A DNA stretch of 64,000 nt from Rhizobium sp. BT04 (lineage in GTDB: Bacteria > Pseudomonadota > Alphaproteobacteria > Rhizobiales > Rhizobiaceae), in contig NZ_CP125648.1 in assembly GCF_030053135.1 (NCBI RefSeq), positions 1 to 64,000 of the forward strand, read 5' to 3'. Both the position numbers and the translations under genes were made by a program. How positions within the stretch are numbered: position 1 is the stretch's first letter; each line of letters begins with the position of its first letter. Positions 16,795 through 25,134 of this stretch are shown piece by piece. The notes below the pieces were generated by a model. That model made no database searches. It had not been told where the DNA came from and was given only the letters and a program-made list of their open reading frames with translations.

Positions 16795-17895
16795 ATGTCC
16801 GATCTTGGTTGGAATCCCCTGCATGGCGTGCCCTCCTATCCCACGGAGCGCTACGCCGTCCTTACCGACAGGGTCGGCGGCATCTTGCGCAGCCGCAATG
16901 ATATAGTGCTGGTGCAGGCTGAGGCGGTGGTGGCGCTGGAGGCGGCCGCCGTCAGCCTTGCGCGCCCCGACCTTACGGCACTCAACATCATCACCAGCCC
17001 CTATGGCAGCTGGTTCGGGCAATGGCTGCGGCGGGGTGGCGCGGCGGTCGCCGATATTGTCGCCGAACGCGGCCTGCCGATCGAGATCGAAGCCGTGGCC
17101 AAAGCACTGGACGCCGGTCCTCGCATCGATGTGCTGGCTCTGGTTCACGCGGAATCCGCAAGCGGCATTCTCAACCCGCTGCCCGAAATACTGGCGCTTG
17201 CCCGTGCCCACGGCATCGTCACCGTCGTCGACGCGGTCGCCTCGGTCGGTGGCCATCAGCTCGACGTCGACGGTCTGGGCATCGACATTGCGGTGATCGG
17301 CCCGCAGAAGGCACTCGGCGGGCCGGCGGGCGTCTCCGCGCTCTCGGTCAGCCCTGGCGCCTGGGATCTCATTCTCAGAGATGGCGCACCACGCAATTCG
17401 ATCTTGTCGCTGGCCGATCTGAAGACCTGGGTCGACAATGGTCGACGGAGCCTGCCGGGAACGCCGGCGCCGCTGGAATTCTTCGCGCTGGAGATCGCCC
17501 TCGACCGCATCGAGGCCGAAGGCCTGGAGAATATCGTTGCGCGCCATGGGCTGGCGGCATCGGCGACACGGGCGGGGCTAACCGCACTCGGCGCCCCGGC
17601 CTGGGTGCCGGCAGCAAAGGCTTCGAACCTTGTGACAGCGGTGCCGCTGCCGGAGGGCTTGGCGCCGGCCGCGCTGATCGCAGCCGCGGGACGGTTGGGC
17701 GTCGAGCTGACCGACGCCGTCGGAACCGTGCCGGCCCGTCTCTTGCGGCTGAACCACACAGGTCAGCGTGCCTCGTTCCAGACGGTGCTCTCGAATGTCG
17801 TGGCCTATGGTGCGGCCCTGAGGCAGGCCGGCCATCCCTGCGATATCGCCGCCGCTGCGGAAGCAATATCCGCGGCCTACAGCCGCCGACCGTAA
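16795..17895 (+). CDS. Class V PLP-dependent aminotransferase
   Basis: A 366-residue aspartate-aminotransferase-fold enzyme of class V, the alanine-glyoxylate/ureidoglycine-glyoxylate/phosphonate aminotransferase group. PLP contacts are visible: Asp146 (TVVDAVAS), Gln171 and Lys172 (IGPQKALGG), the lysine forming the internal aldimine. ATG 16795 has AAGGAAG upstream and follows the last ATPase by 11 bases, so it belongs to the transporter operon and probably deaminates the imported amino compound. Candidates include an amino acid, an amine or a phosphonate such as 2-aminoethylphosphonate, but no phosphonatase is nearby. Confidence 0.85.
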   Translation: MSDLGWNPLHGVPSYPTERYAVLTDRVGGILRSRNDIVLVQAEAVVALEAAAVSLARPDLTALNIITSPYGSWFGQWLRRGGAAVADIVAERGLPIEIEAVAKALDAGPRIDVLALVHAESASGILNPLPEILALARAHGIVTVVDAVASVGGHQLDVDGLGIDIAVIGPQKALGGPAGVSALSVSPGAWDLILRDGAPRNSILSLADLKTWVDNGRRSLPGTPAPLEFFALEIALDRIEAEGLENIVARHGLAASATRAGLTALGAPAWVPAAKASNLVTAVPLPEGLAPAALIAAAGRLGVELTDAVGTVPARLLRLNHTGQRASFQTVLSNVVAYGAALRQAGHPCDIAAAAEAISAAYSRRP

Positions 17896-17951
17896 TCGGC
17901 CCTTGATAAACACGGCTCGTCAAGGCAGGAGAGTGGTAACACGGAGACTTG

Positions 17952-18821
17952 GTGCAGATGACGAGATTGCTGGATGCGCAGGGCCTGGAGATTTCGCATG
18001 AGGGGCATCGCACCCGGCTGAAATGGCACCGGTTGCGCAAACGATTTGCCGATCCGCTGTTCTCCGCCGCGGTGATGGCGGAGGGATTTGCCGCAGGCGC
18101 CTCGATGGAGCTCGATCTGCGGGTGCGCGCCGATGGCGGTTTCGTCGTGCTGCACGACGAGGAGCTCGAAGGCGAAACGACGGGACACGGACCGATCGCC
18201 GAAAAGAGCATGGGGGACCTCAGCGATATCAGGATGCAGGAGGGCGACCGGCCGCTGATCCTCAGCGAGGATCTCGCCGCCATGATGCAATCGACGCATC
18301 CGGCCGCGCTGCTGCAATTCGACATGAAGGACGATTACGAGGCGATCGGCGCCAGGGGCATCGAGCATCTTGCCGCGCATTTTCGTGATATCGCCGCCTC
18401 GGTCATCGTCAGCGGCGGCAGTCTCGACCTCATCGTCGCGGTCAAGGAGAAGCTGCCGCATCTCCTGCGCGGCATCGACCCCACAGGCAAGCTCTATGAT
18501 ATCAGGCAGGCCGGCGGCTGGAAGGCCGTCGAGATGGAATTGCGCGCCGACCTGCGCGGCCCGACCGAACCGGACACGATCTATCTCCACTGGCCGCTGA
18601 TCCTTGATGCGGCCAATGGAGGCCTCGACATGATCGGGCTCTGCCAGGACGAAGGCAAACGCGTCGATGCCTGGACCTTTACCCTCAGGGATCCGGAGGC
18701 TGGTTTCAGCGAAGAGGAATGGCGGAACTTTGAGGCGTTGATGGCCCTGAAGCCGGATCAGGTCACGACCGACGAGGCGCCGGCGACCGAACGGGCCTGG
18801 GGCCGCCGCATGGCGGATTAA
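17952..18821 (+). CDS. Glycerophosphodiester phosphodiesterase-family protein
   Basis: A protein of about 289 residues with the GDPD TIM-barrel signature GASMELDLRVRADGGFVVLHDEELE around residues 50-75 (metal-binding Glu/Asp and catalytic His). The usual first catalytic HRG motif is not clearly conserved; KWHRLRKRF stands near its place, so activity is uncertain. The start is probably GTG 17952, five bases after GGAG at 17943-17946; ATG 17958 is the alternative. It follows the aminotransferase by 56 bases on the same strand and may be the last gene of that operon or independent. Confidence 0.7.
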   Translation: MQMTRLLDAQGLEISHEGHRTRLKWHRLRKRFADPLFSAAVMAEGFAAGASMELDLRVRADGGFVVLHDEELEGETTGHGPIAEKSMGDLSDIRMQEGDRPLILSEDLAAMMQSTHPAALLQFDMKDDYEAIGARGIEHLAAHFRDIAASVIVSGGSLDLIVAVKEKLPHLLRGIDPTGKLYDIRQAGGWKAVEMELRADLRGPTEPDTIYLHWPLILDAANGGLDMIGLCQDEGKRVDAWTFTLRDPEAGFSEEEWRNFEALMALKPDQVTTDEAPATERAWGRRMAD

Positions 18822-18946
18822 CTGCCTTGGCGCATGCCGCCGAAGGGTGTGAGCGGCGTTCTATACCCTATTTCCGGGTTTGTCGGATGTTTCGTACAAT
18901 TTGCATCATTTTAAACTTCTGATGTTATCCATATGCCAACAGACAA

Positions 18947-20602
18947 ATGTTGGTGTTCGATATGCAAGCTGTTAATACTGTAGAAATTACTCAACAAGCA
19001 AATTCCAGCTTACAGCACGCGTGGCATCTTGGGTGTACAGGCCGTTCGGTCGAGGCACTCACACTGGCCGGCGAAATTCTGGTCGACGCCAAGGCGCGGG
19101 GCGACGATTGGCTCGCTGCGCGATGCGACACCGACATTGCCTGGTACTGTTTTCAGATCGGCAAGGCCGAACTTGGACTGACGCATGTCCGGCGGGCGGT
19201 AGACTTCTGGAAATTGCACGGGGAGCCTAGGCAGGAGGCCTATGCCCGGGCCTACTTCGGATGGCTGCTCTTGGAATTGGGCTTGCCGGAGGAAGCGATC
19301 GAAGAAGCGACCCGCGCGCTTGATCTTGCCGACAAGGCTGCAGACGCAAAAGCGCAAAGCCTGGCGACCAACGTCATTGGAATTATCTTCTGGTACAACA
19401 AGCAGCCCGACCGGGCGATCTTGATGAGCGAGAGATCCGTCGAACTCGCCAGATCGATCGGCGACAAAACCTATGAATGCTGGTGGCTCGTTAATCTCGG
19501 CGGCGCTCATTCGGAAGGCGGATATATTGCGCAAGCCCTCGGCAAACCGGAGGAAGGGCAGCGGATGCTGACCCGGGCGCTGGAACTGACCGAACAGGCG
19601 CTCGACCTCGCCATCGAGACCGGCGACCGCTGGGCTGCGCGCATTTGTCTCGGCAACAACGCCGATTACTACAGCCACCTGGGCGAGCACGAAAAGGCTC
19701 TCCAGTGCATGGACCGCTATCAGCTATTTCAAGAAAACAGCTATGTCAGGGACCGGCAGCAATATCTCTACACCTTGGGTCAGATCTACATCAATTACGG
19801 AAAATTCGCCGACGCCCTGTCGCTGCTGCTCGAGGCGATGGAACTGATCGGCGAGGGCGGCAGTTTCGATTCCTATATCCAGATCTATTTTTATCTGTCG
19901 CAGGCTCATGAAGGGCTGGGGCACTTCGACCTGGCGCTGGAGGCCCATAAGAAATACCACCAAGCCTACCTGCAGAACAGTGCCGAGAGAACCCAGCAGC
20001 GCGCACGTCTGGCCGAAATCTACTATGAAACCAAGCGGCTTAAGGAGGTTGCCGAAACGGAGTCGAAACGCGCCGATACGCTGGAGGCCTCCTATCAGAA
20101 ATTGCAGGAAGAAACCGATATCCTTGCCAATGCCGTTTATCTGGACGCGCTGACCGGGCTTTATAACCGCAAATATCTCGACAGCCGCTTTAAGGAGCTG
20201 ACGGCCGAAAAGCGTCCCTATTCCATCGCGATGCTCGATGTCGATCACTTCAAGTCGGTCAACGACAACTTCTCTCACATGATCGGCGATCAGGTTCTGA
20301 GTGCCATCGGAACCATATTGCGCAGCCAGCTGCGGATTACCGATCAGGCGATCCGCTTTGGCGGCGAGGAGTTCGTCGTCCTGCTGGCAGGCGCTCCCCG
20401 AGGTGCTGCCGATGTCTGCGAGAGGTTGCGCTCGGCGGTTGAACAATGGGACTGGTCGGAGATCTGCAACGGGCTGCGCGTGACGATCAGCATCGGTGTC
20501 GCCAGCACCCTGTCTGCCAATTCTCCGGACAAGATTTTGGCGATCGCCGATCAGAATCTCTATACGGCGAAAAAGACCGGTCGCAATCGCGTTGTGGCGT
20601 AA
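18947..20602 (+). CDS. TPR-repeat diguanylate cyclase (GGDEF)
   Basis: A 551-residue soluble protein. Residues 1-360 are helical tetratricopeptide-like repeats (AYARAYFGWLLLELGLPEEAIEEA, LEAHKKYHQAYLQ), followed by a coiled-coil segment and a C-terminal GGDEF domain with metal-binding MLDVDHFK and active-site GGEEF at 472-476. RITD at 463-466 lies exactly five residues before GGEEF, matching the RxxD inhibitory site, so product feedback by cyclic-di-GMP is likely. No membrane span or signal peptide is seen, so the TPR part probably senses a protein partner in the cytoplasm. ATG 18947 or 18962 may be the start; neither has a strong ribosome binding site. Confidence 0.9.
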   Translation: MLVFDMQAVNTVEITQQANSSLQHAWHLGCTGRSVEALTLAGEILVDAKARGDDWLAARCDTDIAWYCFQIGKAELGLTHVRRAVDFWKLHGEPRQEAYARAYFGWLLLELGLPEEAIEEATRALDLADKAADAKAQSLATNVIGIIFWYNKQPDRAILMSERSVELARSIGDKTYECWWLVNLGGAHSEGGYIAQALGKPEEGQRMLTRALELTEQALDLAIETGDRWAARICLGNNADYYSHLGEHEKALQCMDRYQLFQENSYVRDRQQYLYTLGQIYINYGKFADALSLLLEAMELIGEGGSFDSYIQIYFYLSQAHEGLGHFDLALEAHKKYHQAYLQNSAERTQQRARLAEIYYETKRLKEVAETESKRADTLEASYQKLQEETDILANAVYLDALTGLYNRKYLDSRFKELTAEKRPYSIAMLDVDHFKSVNDNFSHMIGDQVLSAIGTILRSQLRITDQAIRFGGEEFVVLLAGAPRGAADVCERLRSAVEQWDWSEICNGLRVTISIGVASTLSANSPDKILAIADQNLYTAKKTGRNRVVA

Positions 20603-20654
20603 CGGCGTTCCGCAGCTTGCGGACAAAGCTCGCAGCTTCATCAATCGGGCGGAT

Positions 20655-21464
20655 CTATAGCCCCGCGATGTCGAGGATGAATGCGAATTCGCCGGCAAGC
20701 CCCGGCGCGTGGGCGATGACTGGCCCGCCCTGCACAAGCAGTCTGTCGACATCAGGCATTGCCACCGCCGCGCCGGCCTCTTTGGCGATCAGTGCACCGG
20801 CGAGCATGTCCCAGGCGTTGAGATGGCGCTCGTAATAGAGATCGGCCGCGCCCTCGGCGACACGAACGAGGTCGATGGCGGCCGCGCCCGTGCGGCGATA
20901 GTCCATGCCGCGTTCGTGGAGCCGCCGCAAGAGCGCCAGATGGTCGTCGAAGCTCGTCTTGCGGGAATGGCCGAGAATAACGAGCGCACGGGCCGGATCG
21001 ACGGTCGCAGCCGCATGGACCGGAAGCCCGTCCTTGAGGGCCCCGCCGCCGCGGATGGCGTGAAAGACCTGGTCCTGCGCGGCGTCGTAGACCACGCCGA
21101 TCTCGACCGTGCCGCCGGCGACGAAGGCGATTGAGACGCCCCAGTGACGGAAGCCCCTGATATAGTTGGTCGTGCCGTCGATCGGATCGACAACCCAGGT
21201 GCCGCCCTCGCCTGATCCTCCGCCGCTCTCCTCGCCCATGAAGGTATCATCGGGAAAGCGCAAGATGAGCCCGTCGCGGATCGCCTGCTCGGCCCGCCTG
21301 TCGGCGATGGTGACGAAATCCTGTAATCCCTTGTTCTCGACGGCGAGGGTACCGGGGTTCGAGCCGCGCCGAAACCGGGCCGCTTCCCGTCCGACCTCGA
21401 GGGCGACTGAGATCGCCACCTCTGAGCGTGCGCGGATGGTAGCGGCATCGAATGCGGAACTCAT
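20655..21464 (-). CDS. Inositol-monophosphatase-family phosphatase
   Basis: A 269-residue Mg2+-dependent, lithium-sensitive-type phosphatase. Metal ligands are visible at Glu78/Glu79 (FMGEES) and Asp93/Asp96 (VVDPIDGTTNY), with a C-terminal NAWDMLAG motif carrying the third Asp. The family acts on inositol phosphate, sugar phosphates, PAP or similar. It is the last gene of a minus-strand operon with a LacI regulator, a glycerophosphodiesterase and a sugar-type ABC importer, and its ATG overlaps the regulator stop by one base. A role in removing phosphate from the product of the phosphodiesterase is inferred from this order. Confidence 0.85.
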   Translation of the reverse strand: MSSAFDAATIRARSEVAISVALEVGREAARFRRGSNPGTLAVENKGLQDFVTIADRRAEQAIRDGLILRFPDDTFMGEESGGGSGEGGTWVVDPIDGTTNYIRGFRHWGVSIAFVAGGTVEIGVVYDAAQDQVFHAIRGGGALKDGLPVHAAATVDPARALVILGHSRKTSFDDHLALLRRLHERGMDYRRTGAAAIDLVRVAEGAADLYYERHLNAWDMLAGALIAKEAGAAVAMPDVDRLLVQGGPVIAHAPGLAGEFAFILDIAGL

Positions 21465-22468
21465 CAGGCCGTCCTTCTTCTTATCAGTGTCACCGGCGTG
21501 AATTCGACGCGCGCCGTCAGATCAGGTTCGGCCATCCGGCTCATCAGCAGGTCGACGGTCTGTTCGGCCTGGAGGTCGCAGGGTTGGCGGATGGTCGTGA
21601 GGTCGTAAGCGGTCCAGCTCGCCTGGGGAATGTCGTCATGACCGATAATGGAGAGCGGCGGCGCATCATCACGGCTGCGGCCCTGCATGACGCGGTCGAC
21701 CACGCCGCAGGCCATATAGTCGTTGGCGCAGAACAGCCCATCGATGCCGGATGCGGCAAGTTCGGCTGCCGCATCATAGCCGCTCCGATAATCGTTGATC
21801 CTGACCTGCAGCATCTGCGCTTCGACCCCGAGCTGCTTGCAGCGTGCGACGAAGGCTTCGCTGCGCCGCCGCGCCGTATAGGATATGGCGGGAGCCGCCA
21901 TGATGGCGAGCTTTCTTGCGCCGCTGTCGATCAGGTGGGTGGCGGCGAGATGGCCGGCCATGCGATCGTCGGAAATGATGCGGTCGACGAAGGGGATATC
22001 GTTGCCCTTGTTGATCAGCACGATCGGCACGCCTTCGGCCGCACATTGCTCGCAAATCTCGGTCGGCGGCGCGTCCGAGGTGACGATGACGCCAGAGACG
22101 GCGTAATGCAGCAGCTGGCCGATGACGGTCGAGGTATCCGCCTCCTGCGACGTCGGCAGCAGGATGGGGCGGAAATTGCGGGCGATCAGCACTCTTGCCA
22201 GATTCTCGATCTGCAGCGTCCGGAACGGATTGTCGAGACCGGCGGCGACGACGCCGACCAGATCGGAGCGTTTATTGGTGAGGCTTCGGGCAAGATAGTT
22301 CACCCGATAGCCGAGTTCCTTGGCGGCCTCAAAGACCTTCTCGCGCGTCTTCGGCGAGACGCTGGCATCCGGCGTGAAGGCGCGCGACACGGCGGCGCGC
22401 GAGACACCAGCGACCCGCGCCACGTCGAAGGAGGTTACCTTGCGCGGTCCCTTATCCCTGTCTGCCAA
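21464..22468 (-). CDS. LacI-family transcriptional regulator
   Basis: A 334-residue repressor with an N-terminal helix-turn-helix and hinge (VTSFDVARVAGVSRAAVSRAF, residues 11-31; YLARSLTNKRSDLVGVV) and a periplasmic-binding-protein-like effector domain. It lies inside the operon it probably controls, overlapping the end of the phosphodiesterase gene by 17 bases. A candidate LacI-type operator is at 27980-27995, upstream of the first gene of the operon. The inducer is unknown, perhaps the imported compound or its cleavage product. Confidence 0.9.
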   Translation of the reverse strand: MADRDKGPRKVTSFDVARVAGVSRAAVSRAFTPDASVSPKTREKVFEAAKELGYRVNYLARSLTNKRSDLVGVVAAGLDNPFRTLQIENLARVLIARNFRPILLPTSQEADTSTVIGQLLHYAVSGVIVTSDAPPTEICEQCAAEGVPIVLINKGNDIPFVDRIISDDRMAGHLAATHLIDSGARKLAIMAAPAISYTARRRSEAFVARCKQLGVEAQMLQVRINDYRSGYDAAAELAASGIDGLFCANDYMACGVVDRVMQGRSRDDAPPLSIIGHDDIPQASWTAYDLTTIRQPCDLQAEQTVDLLMSRMAEPDLTARVEFTPVTLIRRRTA

Positions 22469-23231
22469 CTGCTTCTTTCCTCTCTGCCGATGGCCGCATC
22501 AGATCGGGCAGATCCGTGCAGATGCCGAGAACCGGAAGTTTCATGATATCAGCGAGAACGGCCGGCCGCTCCTCGTGCCAGAGCACGATCTCGCGCCCCG
22601 CCTCGAAGGCTTGCCGCATCAGCGCGTCGGTCACCAGATCCTGCGGGCGTTCGCCTGCCCTCTCCCAGCAGAGATGCAGGATGTCGGCGCCGGCCTCGTC
22701 GCCGAGCGCATGCGGATCGTGGCCGACGCGGATCAGCACCGAGAGCGGAAAATCGCAGGCCGCGTCGCTGAGTTCACGCACCTGCGCCGTGTCGAAAGAA
22801 CCGAGACAGGCGAAACGCTGGTTCATCTCGGCAAGGTGCCGCCAGCAGAGCATGCCGGTTCCAGGCGCCTTGAGTTCGACATAGAGGCCCGTCCCGGTCT
22901 CGCGGCCGAGAGCGGCCACCTCCGAAAAACTCGGAACGTCGACGCCCTCAAGCCCGGCGAGTTCTGCCGCTGTCATCTCCGAAATGCGGCGATCGATGCC
23001 GAAGACGCGCTCCAGGTGATCATCATGCGAGACGACGACCACGCCATCCCTGGTCAGTTGCGTGTCGAGCTCCCACATCTCGGCGCCGAGTTCGGCGGCG
23101 CGGCGAAAGGCGGCGATGGTGTTTTCGCGTTCATGGCCGCTGGCGCCGCGATGGCCGATGCAGAAGGGCAGCCGGCCCTTGCGGGACGGCCAGCCGTAGC
23201 GCCCGAAAAACGCCGAGAAATCGCGGGTCAT
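22452..23231 (-). CDS. Glycerophosphodiester phosphodiesterase (cytosolic, UgpQ-like)
   Basis: A 259-residue GDPD enzyme with canonical IGHRGASGHERENTIAAFRRA at 28-48 and LTRDGVVVVSHDDHLERV containing the second catalytic His. Reaction: a glycerophosphodiester or related phosphodiester yields a phosphomonoester plus an alcohol. There is no signal peptide, so it acts after uptake. It overlaps the ABC ATPase by one base upstream and the LacI gene downstream. Its place next to an IMPase-family phosphatase suggests sequential phosphodiester then phosphomonoester hydrolysis. Confidence 0.9.
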   Translation of the reverse strand: MTRDFSAFFGRYGWPSRKGRLPFCIGHRGASGHERENTIAAFRRAAELGAEMWELDTQLTRDGVVVVSHDDHLERVFGIDRRISEMTAAELAGLEGVDVPSFSEVAALGRETGTGLYVELKAPGTGMLCWRHLAEMNQRFACLGSFDTAQVRELSDAACDFPLSVLIRVGHDPHALGDEAGADILHLCWERAGERPQDLVTDALMRQAFEAGREIVLWHEERPAVLADIMKLPVLGICTDLPDLMRPSAERKEAVGRQG

Positions 23232-24286
23232 CAGAGCCTCCTGCCATTTTCGTCGAAGACGAAGACGCCGCGGCTGTCGATTGCCCAGCGGACGTCGTCG
23301 CCGACATGGATATCGCTGCGCACCGGCTGGATCGAGCGCAGCAACGGCCCGCCGGCAAGATGCACGTCGTAGAGGTTCTCGCGGCCCTGCGTTTCGGCGA
23401 AGGTGACCTTGCCGGAAACGGCGACATCGCCCGCCGGCGTGAAATGCTCCGGCCGGACGCCGAGCATCAGTTTCGCGCCCTCGGCCGCACCGATGGTCAC
23501 GGGCAGCGGCACGCGGATCTCGCTTTCCGGGATCGCGAAGGCGCCCTTGTCCATGACGCCGCGCAGGAAGGTGATCGGCGGATTGCCGAGGAAGCCGGCG
23601 ACGAAGGCGGTGCGGGGATCGTTGTACATTTCGGCCGGCGTGGCGATCTGGACGATCTCGCCTTCCTTCATGATGGCGATGCGGTCACACATGCTCATCG
23701 CCTCCACCTGGTCATGGGTGACGAGGATGGCGGTGATGCCGGTTTCGCGCTGGATACGGCGGATTTCCGAACGCATTTCAAGGCGCAGCTTGGCGTCGAG
23801 ATTGGCGAGCGGTTCGTCGAGCAGCAGCACATCCGGCTTGCGGATCAGCGCGCGGGCAAGCGCCACGCGCTGCTGCTGGCCGCCGGAAAGCTGCGCCGGT
23901 CGGCGCTCCATGAGATTGCCGATCTGCACGAGGCCGGAAATGCGCTCGACCTCCTTGCGGATTTCGGCGGCGTTGACGCCCTTCACCTTGAGGGGAAAGC
24001 CGATGTTTTCGGTAACCGTCATATGCGGATAAAGCGCATAGGACTGGAAGACGACGCCGACATTGCGGGCCTGGCTCGGCAGATCGGTGACGTCGCGGTC
24101 GCCGAAGAGAATGCGCCCGCCGGTCGGCCGGTGGATACCGCAGACCGCAAACAGCGTCGTCGACTTGCCGCAGCCGGAAGGGCCGAGGAGCGCCAGCATC
24201 TCGCCGTTGCCGACTTCGAGCGTCATGTTCTCGATGACTTTGGTGGAGCCGAAGCTCTTCGAAAAATTGTCGAGGAGGATGCGCAT
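23231..24286 (-). CDS. UgpC/MalK-type ABC transporter ATP-binding protein
   Basis: A 351-residue ATPase with Walker [10 protein letters not shown] near residue 35, signature LSGGQQQRVALARAL, Walker B LLLDEPLANLDAKLR and a C-terminal OB-fold regulatory domain (MLGVRPEHF). This architecture is shared by UgpC, MalK and MsmX. Like UgpC, it is adjacent to a phosphodiesterase. Its ATG overlaps the stop of the permease gene. Confidence 0.92.
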   Translation of the reverse strand: MRILLDNFSKSFGSTKVIENMTLEVGNGEMLALLGPSGCGKSTTLFAVCGIHRPTGGRILFGDRDVTDLPSQARNVGVVFQSYALYPHMTVTENIGFPLKVKGVNAAEIRKEVERISGLVQIGNLMERRPAQLSGGQQQRVALARALIRKPDVLLLDEPLANLDAKLRLEMRSEIRRIQRETGITAILVTHDQVEAMSMCDRIAIMKEGEIVQIATPAEMYNDPRTAFVAGFLGNPPITFLRGVMDKGAFAIPESEIRVPLPVTIGAAEGAKLMLGVRPEHFTPAGDVAVSGKVTFAETQGRENLYDVHLAGGPLLRSIQPVRSDIHVGDDVRWAIDSRGVFVFDENGRRL

Positions 24287-25134
24287 CAGCCTTTGTTCCC
24301 GCCGCCATAGATGTTCATGAGGTACTTGTTGAAGACTGCGTAAACGATCAACACCGGAACGAGGTAGAAGACGCCGACCGCCTTGAACATGTTGAAGTCA
24401 TAGTTGTTGTCGTCGAAGAGGAAGCCCGCGAGATAGACCGAAAGCACCTGCACCTGATTACCGGGCGCCAGCACCTGCGGCAGGATGAACTCGCCCCAGC
24501 CGGAGAGGAAGGAGAACAGGCCGAGCGCCATGATGCCGGGCTTGACCTGCGGCAGCACGAGGCTGCGCCAGACCCGGAAGCGCGAGGCGCCGTCGACGAC
24601 GCCGGCCATCTCGATTTCCCAGGGCACGGTGTCGTAGAAGCCCTTCATCAGCCAGATGCCGAGCGGCAGGTCGATCGCCGCCTTCACCAGGATGACGCCG
24701 ATCAATGAATTGTAGAGGCCGATCATCTGCAGCACGATGAAGATGGCGATAATCAGCGTCACCGACGGGAAGGCATGCAGCACCATGACGCCGGCAAGGA
24801 AGAAGCCGCGTGCCGGCACGTTCAGCCGTGACAGCACATAGCCCGCCATCGACGAGACGATGAGCACGACGCTGGTCGTGCAGGTGGCGAAAAGCAGCGT
24901 ATTCGCGGTCACCTGCCAGATGTTCGCCTTGCCCTCCATCGTCTGCCAGAGGAAACGCCAGTGGTCGAGCGTCAGGCCGGAAGGCAGCAGTGCATCCGCC
25001 TGCTTCACGGTCACGGTGTCGAGGAAGAGATAGACATACATCAGGAGCAGCGGCAGGCTGACGATGGTCAGCGCCGATATGACTGGCCAGCTGCTGTAAT
25101 TTGCCGAGGGCTGCGATCGTTCGGCCATGGTCAA
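24286..25134 (-). CDS. Sugar-type ABC transporter permease (MalG/UgpE family)
   Basis: A 282-residue permease with about six membrane spans and the coupling motif EIEMAGVVDGASRFRVWRSLVLPQ, the EAA loop of carbohydrate permeases. It begins within the last four bases of the upstream permease gene. It is the MalG-like partner of the larger MalF-like subunit. Confidence 0.92.
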   Translation of the reverse strand: MTMAERSQPSANYSSWPVISALTIVSLPLLLMYVYLFLDTVTVKQADALLPSGLTLDHWRFLWQTMEGKANIWQVTANTLLFATCTTSVVLIVSSMAGYVLSRLNVPARGFFLAGVMVLHAFPSVTLIIAIFIVLQMIGLYNSLIGVILVKAAIDLPLGIWLMKGFYDTVPWEIEMAGVVDGASRFRVWRSLVLPQVKPGIMALGLFSFLSGWGEFILPQVLAPGNQVQVLSVYLAGFLFDDNNYDFNMFKAVGVFYLVPVLIVYAVFNKYLMNIYGGGNKG

